Part shown: positions 8,785 to 15,837 of the stretch, piece by piece
How positions within the stretch are numbered: the first letter of the stretch is position 1
Layout of the letters: the number at the start of each line of letters is the position of its first letter
Source: UBA4738 sp002413305
GTDB taxonomy: Bacteria > Actinomycetota > UBA4738
Length of the DNA: 24,560 nt
NCBI GenBank assembly: GCA_036847185.1
Contig: DAIUAM010000045.1
Span: 1-24,560, forward strand
Direction of reading: 5' to 3'
The notes under the pieces: generated by a model
The model's database searches: none
Told to the model about the DNA's origin: nothing
The model's input: only the letters and a program-made list of their open reading frames with translations
Translations under genes and position numbers: made by a program

Positions 8785-10425
8785 CTACGATGCTCCGTGC
8801 TCGACCAGGCTGAGGAACCGCCGGGTCCGTTCGTGCTGCGGGTTCTGCAGGATCACCTCGGGCGGTCCCTCTTCGACCACCTTTCCGCCCTCCATGAACA
8901 CGATCTTGTCCGCGCAATCGCGGGCGAAGGCGATCTCGTGGCTTACCACCACCATGGTCATGCCGTCCTCGGCCAGCTCGCGGATCAGTGCCAGCACCTC
9001 GCTCACGAGCTCCGGATCCAGCGCCGAGGTGGGCTCGTCGAACAGCATCAGGCGGGGCCGGGTGGCGAGGGCGCGGGCGATGGCGATCCGCTGCTGCTGG
9101 CCACCCGAGAGCTGGTGTGGATAGTAGGCCTCGTATCCGCCCAGCCCCGCCCAGGCGAGCAGGGCGTGGGCATCTTGCTTGGCCTCGTCGGCGTTCCGGC
9201 CGTACACGTGCACCGGCGCCTCGGTGATGTTCTCGAGGATCGTCATGTGATCGAACAGGTTGAATTGCTGGAACACCATGCCGATCCGGGCATCGGACCT
9301 CGCCTTCGCCAGGTTCCGTGTGGGCTCTACCCCGCCCGGTGTCCGTCGGTAGCCGACGAGTTGTCCCCCGACGGTGATCTCTCCACCATTGATGGGTTCG
9401 AGGTGGTTGATCGTGCGCAGCAGCGTCGTCTTGCCCGAGCCGCTCGGACCGATGACGAAGACCACCCTGCCGTGTCCCACCGTGAGCGAGACCCCGTCCA
9501 GGACGACCTCGCCGTGGAACGACTTGCGGACGTCCTTGATCTCGACGAAGGCTTCCTCGCGCTCCCCGGCGTTCTCTCCATCGTTCTGGGCGAGATCGAG
9601 CACCAGGCGTCGTCCGATCTGGCGGGCCTCGAGCATCTCGTCGGTCGAGGCCGGTACGGCTGGGACGGCTGGGGCGGCTGGGACGCCGGGTTCGCCGGTC
9701 CCGTTCCAGTCGGCGCCGCTGAAGGATGGCTTCAGGGCTCGCTGACCCACCAGGGCCGTCGTCACCGCTATCCCCTTGCGCTCGACGTTCAATCGGCGCT
9801 CGGTCCAGGCCTGCACCAGGACGATCAGGGAGGTGGCCCCCAGGTACAGCATCCCCGCCGCCAGAAACACCGGCACGTACTGGAAGTTGGTCGAGACGAT
9901 CTCCTGGCTCCGCAACGTGAGCTCGGGCACCGCGATCACCGAGGCCAGCGAGGTGTTCTTGACCATCACGATGGCTTCGTTCGAGAGGGCCGGCGCCATC
10001 GAACGCAAGGCTTGCGGAAGAACTACGCGGCGCAGGACGAGCCATGACGACATGCCCAGGGCCGCCCCGGCGTCTCGCTGTGCCTGCCTCACCGACTGGA
10101 TGCCGCCTCGGATGATCTCCGCGGAGAACGCGACCTCGTTCAGCCCCAAGGCGATGACGGCCGTCACTAGGGCACTCGCGTGCAGGCCGACGAGAGGCAG
10201 GATCGAGTACCAGAAGAGCAGCTGGAGAAGCAGCGGGGTCCCGCGCATCAGCCAGATGAACGGGGCCGGGAGCCAGCGGATCACCGCCACCTTCGAGAGG
10301 CGCATCACCGCGACGAGCAGGGCCAGCGGGAATGCTCCGGCCAGGGAGAAAAGCGATATCTCCAGAGCGATGAGCAGCCCGCGCCACAAGAACCCGAAGG
10401 TCAGGTAGTGCGTGAAGTTGCTCAC
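8785..10425 (-). CDS. Fused amino-acid ABC transporter permease/ATP-binding protein
   Basis: Single 546-aa polypeptide combining the two usual cytoplasmic-membrane parts of a polar amino-acid importer. Residues 1-215 are a HisM-like permease with several hydrophobic spans and the EAA loop (about 101-140). Residues 225-290 are a linker rich in Ala, Pro and Val. Residues 295-546 are the ATPase, with Walker A GPSGSGKT (326-333), Q-loop FQQFN, signature LSGGQ (439-443), Walker B LMLFDE and H496. The GTG at 10425 is taken as start because the permease helix begins just after it. It follows the solute-binding gene by 162 bp, and only one permease type is encoded, so it is probably a homodimer. Confidence 0.92.
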   Translation of the reverse strand: MSNFTHYLTFGFLWRGLLIALEISLFSLAGAFPLALLVAVMRLSKVAVIRWLPAPFIWLMRGTPLLLQLLFWYSILPLVGLHASALVTAVIALGLNEVAFSAEIIRGGIQSVRQAQRDAGAALGMSSWLVLRRVVLPQALRSMAPALSNEAIVMVKNTSLASVIAVPELTLRSQEIVSTNFQYVPVFLAAGMLYLGATSLIVLVQAWTERRLNVERKGIAVTTALVGQRALKPSFSGADWNGTGEPGVPAAPAVPAVPASTDEMLEARQIGRRLVLDLAQNDGENAGEREEAFVEIKDVRKSFHGEVVLDGVSLTVGHGRVVFVIGPSGSGKTTLLRTINHLEPINGGEITVGGQLVGYRRTPGGVEPTRNLAKARSDARIGMVFQQFNLFDHMTILENITEAPVHVYGRNADEAKQDAHALLAWAGLGGYEAYYPHQLSGGQQQRIAIARALATRPRLMLFDEPTSALDPELVSEVLALIRELAEDGMTMVVVSHEIAFARDCADKIVFMEGGKVVEEGPPEVILQNPQHERTRRFLSLVEHGAS

Positions 10426-10456
10426 GTCAGCCCCCGAAGCTCTCGATGAGGACGAC

Positions 10457-10491
10457 GGATGGGCCGGGGCCACTCGTGCCCAGGCCCATCC
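10457..10491 (-). other. Stem-loop between binding-protein and permease genes
   Basis: GGATGGGCC (10457-10465) and GGCCCATCC (10483-10491) are perfect 9-bp inverted arms. Inside them GGGC/GCCC (10467-10470 and 10478-10481) extends the helix after one mismatch and leaves a 7-nt loop. It lies in the 162-bp gap downstream of the solute-binding gene and has no U-tract. By analogy with other importers it may protect the upstream mRNA or partly stop transcription, so that binding protein is made in excess over permease. That role is inference. Confidence 0.6.
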
Positions 10492-10587
10492 GGGCATGGA
10501 TCAGCCTGCTTGCGTCGGTGGACGACCATCACCTCCGCGATTCCGCGATCGCCGGAACGTCACCGATCCGTTCGATCATCCGTCCGA

Positions 10588-11394
10588 TCAGATCTTGGCC
10601 GAAGCGGGCAACCCCCACTTGGCCAGATCCTTGGCGTACTGGTCCGACGAGCTGTACCACTTAAAGGCGGATTCCAGGTCCGACTTGAGGCTGCTCCCCT
10701 TCTTGAGCACGATCCCGCTCTTCGTCAGCCCGGGGTCCTGGAACACCACCTTGTACTTCGCGGCGTTCTGCTTCTGGACGTAGGAAAGGCTGAACACGTC
10801 CTCCAGGATGGCGAACAGCCGGCCGTTGTCGAGTTGGGGCAGCTCGTCGGAGACGGCCGGGAAGGACTGGACGGTGATGCCCGGCTTGCCCGCGGCCGTG
10901 CAGTCGGAGTCGGCCTTCTTCCCGATATCCGCCTCGGCCGGGCTTCCCGTGAGCACGCCCAGCGACTTGCCGCACAGATCCATGTAGCCGGTGACGCTCG
11001 ACCCGTTCTGTGCGGCCACCATGACGGACAGGCCGCTCTGAACATAGTCGACGAAATCCACGACGGCCTCGCGCGTCGCGGTGTCGTAGACGTCGGAGAC
11101 GACCATGTCGACCTGGCCTGCCTGGACCGCCGGCAGCAACCCGTCGAACTTCGTGTCGCGGTAGCTGTACTTCCATCCGAGGTGGCCCATCATGGCCTTC
11201 ACCATGTCGATCTCGAAGCCCTGGAACTGTCCGGGGTGATTCGGATCGCGGAACTCCATGGGCGGGAAGTCCGCCGACGTGCCGATCACGTAGGTCTTGC
11301 CCCCTGAGGATGAACACCCTGTCATCAGGACCACGACCGCGACGAGGAACGCGATGCTCCTGGTCGCGGCGGGTGCGATCCGTCTAGTCGTCAT
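10588..11394 (-). CDS. Family 3 extracellular solute-binding lipoprotein
   Basis: A 268-aa periplasmic-type binding protein of an amino-acid ABC importer. The N-terminus has basic residues, a hydrophobic stretch and the lipobox LMTG-C27, so it is probably lipid-anchored outside the membrane. The mature part begins with the typical YVIGTSADFPPMEF strand, followed by GFEIDMVKAM and a DMVVSDV segment of the SBP-bac-3 family. The ATG at 11394 has a good AAGGGG ribosome-binding site 7 bp upstream. It lies in the same train as the fused permease/ATPase, 162 bp upstream of it. Ligand class: amino acid or a similar small zwitterion; the specificity is not readable. Confidence 0.93.
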   Translation of the reverse strand: MTTRRIAPAATRSIAFLVAVVVLMTGCSSSGGKTYVIGTSADFPPMEFRDPNHPGQFQGFEIDMVKAMMGHLGWKYSYRDTKFDGLLPAVQAGQVDMVVSDVYDTATREAVVDFVDYVQSGLSVMVAAQNGSSVTGYMDLCGKSLGVLTGSPAEADIGKKADSDCTAAGKPGITVQSFPAVSDELPQLDNGRLFAILEDVFSLSYVQKQNAAKYKVVFQDPGLTKSGIVLKKGSSLKSDLESAFKWYSSSDQYAKDLAKWGLPASAKI

Positions 11395-11471
11395 GACAAC
11401 ACCCCTTCTGCTCGAACGATCGATGCGCGGGCCCAGATCCGGATGGGATTTCGAGGCAGGCGAAAACCCAT
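11391..11471 (-). CDS. Possible 26-aa leader ORF upstream of the binding protein
   Basis: A small open frame (MGFRLPRNPIRIW... ending VLS, 26 aa) starts at ATG 11471, or GTG 11474, and its TGA overlaps the ATG of the solute-binding gene by 4 bp, like the real gene junctions of this operon. A very strong AAGGAGGTGG sits at 11500-11491, but 20 nt or more before the start, which is too far for normal initiation. No homology is recognised. It could be a coupled leader peptide or chance. Confidence 0.25.
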   Translation of the reverse strand: MGFRLPRNPIRIWARASIVRAEGVLS

Positions 11472-11541
11472 CACGGCTAGCGTGCGGAAACCACCTCCTT
11501 CAGTCCCCGGTCACGGCCGGACGGCTCGGACCGGCGGCCGC

Positions 11542-11781
11542 TCACAGTACCCCCTTCTCGTCTCGAACGAAGATGGCCTGCGTGGGACATTCGCCCGCCG
11601 CGTCAAGGACCGCCGGTTCCTGGCCTGCCGGGACGCTCACCCAGCCATCGGGGCCCTCCAGGAGCCTGGTGCCCTCGGCCACGTGCGCGATCCCGTCCGC
11701 GTCCAGAACGAAGACCTCGGGGCAGATCTGTTCGCAGATACAGTCACCCCGGCACAGCGACTGATCGATGGAAACCCTCAC
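11542..11781 (-). CDS. Small ferredoxin with Asp in a ligand position
   Basis: A 79-aa single-cluster ferredoxin. The cluster motif is C10-x2-D13-x2-C16-x3-C20-P, with the distant C65 in ECPTQAI. This matches the Pyrococcus furiosus type, in which Asp replaces the second Cys so that a [3Fe-4S] or Asp-ligated [4Fe-4S] cluster forms. An extra Cys, C14, lies beside the Asp and could swap in. The GTG start at 11781 has GGAGGA before it and overlaps the stop of the [2Fe-2S] protein by 4 bp. With that gene it may replace the two-domain iron-sulfur subunit normally paired with fumarate-reductase-like flavoproteins. Confidence 0.9.
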   Translation of the reverse strand: MRVSIDQSLCRGDCICEQICPEVFVLDADGIAHVAEGTRLLEGPDGWVSVPAGQEPAVLDAAGECPTQAIFVRDEKGVL

Positions 11782-12137
11782 TCGATTCCTCCGGTCGGAG
11801 TGATCCCGGCGGCGCTCGGCACCGAGGCCCGATGCTCCCAATCGACCACGAGGTCTTTCGCCACCTCATAGCGGTCGAGGGGCTCCAGCACCATGCCGTC
11901 GGTCGCGAGCTCGGTACACGACCACCGGGTCTTGCCGTTCACCTTGAGCAGGCAGATGTCGCACTTTCCGATGCGGCAGGAGATCAGGAATGCGAGCGTG
12001 GGGTCGATCTCGCTCCTGATGTGCTCGAGCACGTTGAACACGCTCGTGCCGGGCTCCGCGGGCACCTGGTAACTGGAGAACTCCCCGGCGCCGATACGCC
12101 GGACCGTCACGTGGATAGTCGAATCAGCCTCCGTCAT
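11778..12137 (-). CDS. [2Fe-2S] protein like the SdhB/FrdB N-terminal domain
   Basis: A 119-aa protein corresponding only to the plant-type ferredoxin half of succinate dehydrogenase/fumarate reductase iron-sulfur subunits. Ligands C54, C59 and C62 (SCRIGKCDIC) and C74 (RWSC) follow the family spacing C-x4-C-x2-C-x11-C. The C-terminal domain of about 110 aa with the [4Fe-4S] and [3Fe-4S] clusters is absent, yet the frame is intact and ends in a 4-bp overlap with a separate ferredoxin gene. ATG at 12137 overlaps the regulator stop by 4 bp. It probably carries electrons to or from the flavoprotein two genes upstream. Confidence 0.85.
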   Translation of the reverse strand: MTEADSTIHVTVRRIGAGEFSSYQVPAEPGTSVFNVLEHIRSEIDPTLAFLISCRIGKCDICLLKVNGKTRWSCTELATDGMVLEPLDRYEVAKDLVVDWEHRASVPSAAGITPTGGIE

Positions 12138-12862
12138 CCTTCCTCCTCTGTTACCGGAAACGCCGTTCCGAGGATCGCGCTGTCCCATCGTTCCTTCAGG
12201 TTTCGCCCCACGTCCAGCAGGGTCCGGCTCAGGCGCTGCACCTCACCCCGATCCCTCTGCCGGATGGCCGTCACCAGAGGCCGGTGCGTCAGCTCGATGT
12301 AGTCGGGCTGGAAGAACGCAGGGTCCACGAGGGTCAAGGCCAAGCGGAGTTGTCCCGCGATCTGCTCCCACATGGCCACCAGCCGAGCGTTGCCCGAGAG
12401 ATTGACCAGGGACCGGTGAAATCCGAGGTCCCGGTCCACCACCTCACGAAGCTCCGCTCGGGAAACGCCGTCCCAGGCCTCCACCTGCACCACGATCTGG
12501 TCCAGCCGATCCAGGTCGGCGGCGGAGGCCTCCATGGCGAGCTCCGCAGCCATGCCTTCCAGCGCACACCTCACCGTGTAGATCTCCGAGATGTCCTGCC
12601 CGGTGAGCGTGCGGACGAACGAACCTCGGCGCGGGATGGAAACGATCAGGCCCTCCTGCTCCAGGACCCGGATGGCCTCGCGGAGGGGCGGCCGGCTCAC
12701 GTCCAGCTCGCCGGCCAGCCAATTCTCGATCAACCGCTGCCCGGGCCTCAGCACGCCCGTCCAGATGGCCTCCCGCAGGATGTCGCTGATCTCCTGCCTC
12801 ACCCCGCCGATCTCGACCGAACGGAGCCCGCTCCCGGCGACGACGTGTTCGGACGGTCTCAC
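12134..12862 (-). CDS. GntR-family regulator, FadR/FCD subfamily
   Basis: A 242-aa transcription factor. Residues about 20-90 form the winged helix-turn-helix (VRQEISDILREAIWTG, SRPPLREAIRVLEQEGL, RRGSFV). Residues 95-235 form an all-helical FCD effector domain. The metal or effector ligands D and H in DRDLGFH and H in ELTHRPL are present, but the last usual His near the C-terminus falls on Leu or Thr (RTLLDVG), so metal binding may differ. It is encoded inside the operon with 4-bp overlaps on both sides, which suggests autoregulation. The palindrome at 17078-17089 upstream of the first gene is a candidate operator; effector probably a carboxylate of the pathway. Confidence 0.92.
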   Translation of the reverse strand: MRPSEHVVAGSGLRSVEIGGVRQEISDILREAIWTGVLRPGQRLIENWLAGELDVSRPPLREAIRVLEQEGLIVSIPRRGSFVRTLTGQDISEIYTVRCALEGMAAELAMEASAADLDRLDQIVVQVEAWDGVSRAELREVVDRDLGFHRSLVNLSGNARLVAMWEQIAGQLRLALTLVDPAFFQPDYIELTHRPLVTAIRQRDRGEVQRLSRTLLDVGRNLKERWDSAILGTAFPVTEEEG

Positions 12863-14643
12863 TCGGCGGCCTTCTCCGGACCCGCCTGGTGCACCTTCTG
12901 GCCATACGGACGGATCCCGGCGGGGGGCGTGAGCGAGGTGACGTGCACCGGCCGGACTTCGATGTGGGGGGTCGGCTCGCTCTGGCGGACCACGATGTTC
13001 CTCACCCAGTCACGGTCGTTCGTCTCGGGGAAGTCGCGGCGGTAGGCGGCGCCGCGGCTCTCCTTCCGCAGGATGCTCGAACGTAGCACGAGCTCCAGGC
13101 AAGTCAGCAGGTTCTCGTTCTGGATGGCCTCGATCCACTCCTGGTTGAAGACGGGATCCGCGACCCGCGTCCCGAGGTCGGGCCACTCCTTCTTCATCTG
13201 CTCCGTCTGCTTGACGGCATCCAGCAGGCCCTCCTCGTCGTCGCGGACCGGCCCGGCCCGCAGGTGGGCCAGCCGCCGGATCCGGTTCCGCTGCTCGATC
13301 GGGTTCCCGCCCCGCCGTCCGAGGAACTGGAACACCTTCTGCCGCAGCTCCCCGACCTGTTCGCCATCCAACCGCCCGTGACCGTTCTGCTGGGCCGACG
13401 TGGACGCGTCGATACCGGCCCGAGGGCCGAAGACCTGGGTCATCGTGAGGGCGTTGCCCGACAGCCGGTTCGCGCCGTGGACCAGGGCCGTTCCCTCGCC
13501 CGCCGCCCACAATCCCGCAACGGTGGTCCTGCACCACTCGTCGATCACGATTCCGCCGTTCCAGAAGTGACAGGCCGGCGCCGTCTCGATGGCGTTCTCC
13601 GTCAGGTCCGGCAGCCACTCCCGCATGTCGAAACCGCCGTACTTGTAGTCGGCCACGTTCGCCGGAAGCCATTCCTTCATGGCGAAGTCCAGAACGTTCT
13701 TGGGCAGGTGGGCCAGGGAGAGGAAGGTGCCCCCGTTCGGGCTGCCACGACCCTCGATCACCTCCACCATGGCCCCCACCGAGTTCACGTCCCGGGTGGT
13801 CCGCTCGAACCGGACGGGGTCCCACTTGCCCATATAACGCTCGCCGAGCCGGTTCAAGGCGTACGACTCCAGGTAGGCCGACAGCAGGTACGTGTAATCG
13901 ACACCGTCCATCGCCTTGGGGGCGATCATGATGTACGGAAGGAACATGGGGAACTCCATGTCCGCGAGCTCGCAGCCCGCGCGATAGGCCGCGGCGAGCC
14001 CGTCGCCGGTGAGCTCCTCGGGGGCCGTCGTGTGCTCGTACATCCGCATGGCCCCGCCGGCGCACAGCACGGTCGCCTTGGCCTCGATCACCGTGAACCC
14101 GCCGCTCACCAGGTCCAGACCCACGGCGCCCACAACCCTGTCGCCGTCCTTCAGGAAGTCCGTGACCATGAAGTTCTGTCGCAACCCGATGCCGCGCTTC
14201 TTGACCTCCCGAGTGAGCACCCGCCGGAACTCGATCCCCGGGATCCAGATCCCACGGGGGTAGCGGTGGCCAGGCGCGTGCGTGAGCCGGTCTATCCGGG
14301 CGCCCCAGTCCACCAGTTCCTTCGTCCGCCGGGCGGCCTCCCGAACGTGGACCTCCACCAGGCGCTGGTCGTTGGTGAAGTCGCCCTCAACGATCATGTC
14401 CTCGAAGAACGCTTCCTCGCTGTCACGCTTGTCGCCGGGCAGCCCGAAGACCTCGATGCAGGCCCGGCTGTCCACGTCGATGTCGGCGTCGGCCGTGAGG
14501 GTCGCGCCGCTCTTACCGATGGTGCTCTTCGTGACGCACACAACGTCGAGGCCCTGCTCGACCGCCTCGATGGCTGCACGGGCTCCCGCGCCTTCCGAAC
14601 CGATCACCAGCACGTCGGTCTTCAGGTACTCGTCCTCAGGCAC
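12859..14643 (-). CDS. FAD-dependent oxidoreductase, fumarate reductase/SdhA flavoprotein family
   Basis: A 594-aa soluble flavoprotein. The N-terminal dinucleotide fold has GSEGAG at residues 15-20. Substrate-site elements of the family are THAPGHRYPRG (about 121-131), HFWNGG with H359, and HGANRLSGNAL (389-399) near the flavin. It has no signal peptide and no membrane anchor subunit is encoded nearby. Known relatives oxidise or reduce C-C bonds next to carboxylates (succinate/fumarate, aspartate oxidase, APS reductase alpha). Electrons probably pass through the [2Fe-2S] and ferredoxin proteins downstream. The GTG at 14643 has GGAGGG 6 bp upstream. It lies 33 bp after the M24 gene and overlaps the regulator by 4 bp. 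Confidence 0.9.
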   Translation of the reverse strand: MPEDEYLKTDVLVIGSEGAGARAAIEAVEQGLDVVCVTKSTIGKSGATLTADADIDVDSRACIEVFGLPGDKRDSEEAFFEDMIVEGDFTNDQRLVEVHVREAARRTKELVDWGARIDRLTHAPGHRYPRGIWIPGIEFRRVLTREVKKRGIGLRQNFMVTDFLKDGDRVVGAVGLDLVSGGFTVIEAKATVLCAGGAMRMYEHTTAPEELTGDGLAAAYRAGCELADMEFPMFLPYIMIAPKAMDGVDYTYLLSAYLESYALNRLGERYMGKWDPVRFERTTRDVNSVGAMVEVIEGRGSPNGGTFLSLAHLPKNVLDFAMKEWLPANVADYKYGGFDMREWLPDLTENAIETAPACHFWNGGIVIDEWCRTTVAGLWAAGEGTALVHGANRLSGNALTMTQVFGPRAGIDASTSAQQNGHGRLDGEQVGELRQKVFQFLGRRGGNPIEQRNRIRRLAHLRAGPVRDDEEGLLDAVKQTEQMKKEWPDLGTRVADPVFNQEWIEAIQNENLLTCLELVLRSSILRKESRGAAYRRDFPETNDRDWVRNIVVRQSEPTPHIEVRPVHVTSLTPPAGIRPYGQKVHQAGPEKAAE

Positions 14644-14676
14644 CGCGTTCCCTCCGCTTCGGTTCGGTCTCCGGGG

Positions 14677-15837
14677 TCACTGCTCGACCAGCTCCCTGGA
14701 GGTCACCGTCAACATGTCCGCGCCCCCCGGCCGGAGGACGATGTTCTCCTCGGCCACGAAGACGCCGAGATCCTGATCGATCCAGCCGGGCTCGATCGAG
14801 AAAGCCATCCCCGTGTCGAGCACGGTGTGGTCGTACAGTGCGATGTGGGGCGGCTCGGTGCTCATCAGGCCGATCCCATGGCCGCTCCGCCCGGCGGCGA
14901 AGGAGAACGTCAGACCCATCCGTCGCCCCTCCGCCTCGATGAACGAGACGACCTCTGCGGCGGTCTGGCCCGGCCGGCACTGATCCACCGTCGCCCGGGT
15001 GAGGGCCGTGATCGCCCGCCAGTTGTCGCGCTGGCCCTGGCTGGCCGTGCCGAGGACGGTCGCCCGGCAGTGATCGGTCCAGTACCCGCGGTAGACCACG
15101 CCGAGGTCGATCCACAGGAAGTCCCCGGGCTGGAGCACCCGGTCGCGAGGAAGCCCGGCGACGCGGTCGAAGAAGCCCTTGCCGGAGGTCACGATGAAGA
15201 ACCCGACCCGGCCCCCCTCTTCGGCGATCGCCTCCCCGAGGATCCGGGTGGCGTCCGCTTCGGTCATCCCGGGCCGGACCTGCGAGAAGCACCGCTCGAA
15301 CGCCGCGGCGGCGATCCGGCCTGACTCCTTGTGCAGGGCGATCTCCGGTTCGCCCTTGCGGATGCGGAGGTCCCAGATGAGGTCCCCGACGTCGGCCACC
15401 TCCGCCGGGTGCAGTTGCCGACGGAGGTCATCGAACTCGATGAACGTGAGCCCGATCCGGTGCTCCGCCCCCATCTCCATGCCCATGGGCCCCCCCTCGA
15501 TGCCCAGCTCCTTGCAGATCGCCAGGACCTTGGGGATCGGGGCGTACGTCAGCGAGTCGTAGCTCCGGACGTCGTCGAACCAGACGTCCCGCTTCGCGTC
15601 CGCCGCCGGGAACACGTGGACCAGGAGCACGGGTTCGGCTCCCTCCGCGGCCGGCACGAACAGGAACACCGGGCGACAGAAGGTGGTCCAGGGCGCGAAG
15701 TGGTGGTAGCCGGCGAAGTAATTGTAGTTGGCTTCGGCGGTCAGCATGGCGCCGGCCACGCCACGCCCTCGAAGGCCGGCCTGCAGCGCCCGCACCCGGC
15801 GCTCGTATTCCGTCGAGGCGAATCCCGGATGGATCAT
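14677..15837 (-). CDS. M24-family metallopeptidase (Xaa-Pro peptidase/creatinase-like)
   Basis: A 386-aa pita-bread enzyme with an N-terminal creatinase-like domain (1-165) and a C-terminal M24 domain. All five dinuclear metal ligands are visible: D244 (WIDLGV), D255 (WTDHCR), H320 (SGHGIG), E349 (SIEPG) and E363 (AEENI). It should therefore be an active C-N hydrolase, unlike creatinase itself, which has lost metals. Members include prolidase, aminopeptidase P and ectoine hydrolase (DoeA), and the small-molecule setting argues against general peptide turnover. ATG at 15837 overlaps the M20 stop by 4 bp. Confidence 0.92.
   Translation of the reverse strand: MIHPGFASTEYERRVRALQAGLRGRGVAGAMLTAEANYNYFAGYHHFAPWTTFCRPVFLFVPAAEGAEPVLLVHVFPAADAKRDVWFDDVRSYDSLTYAPIPKVLAICKELGIEGGPMGMEMGAEHRIGLTFIEFDDLRRQLHPAEVADVGDLIWDLRIRKGEPEIALHKESGRIAAAAFERCFSQVRPGMTEADATRILGEAIAEEGGRVGFFIVTSGKGFFDRVAGLPRDRVLQPGDFLWIDLGVVYRGYWTDHCRATVLGTASQGQRDNWRAITALTRATVDQCRPGQTAAEVVSFIEAEGRRMGLTFSFAAGRSGHGIGLMSTEPPHIALYDHTVLDTGMAFSIEPGWIDQDLGVFVAEENIVLRPGGADMLTVTSRELVEQ

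Noticed and set aside
11395..11541. Known riboswitch (guanidine, glycine or THF class) before the binding protein
   Set aside because: I could not match conserved core bases of these classes; only a strong SD-like sequence and a weak GC-rich dyad are present.
13264..15324. Very long plus-strand open frame opposite the flavoprotein and M24 genes
   Set aside because: It lies antisense to two genes with clear motifs and reads as low-complexity Arg/Gly/His-rich protein; a GC-rich shadow frame. The same holds for 3008-4801, 4675-5967, 6226-7527, 8797-10047 and 20844-22553.
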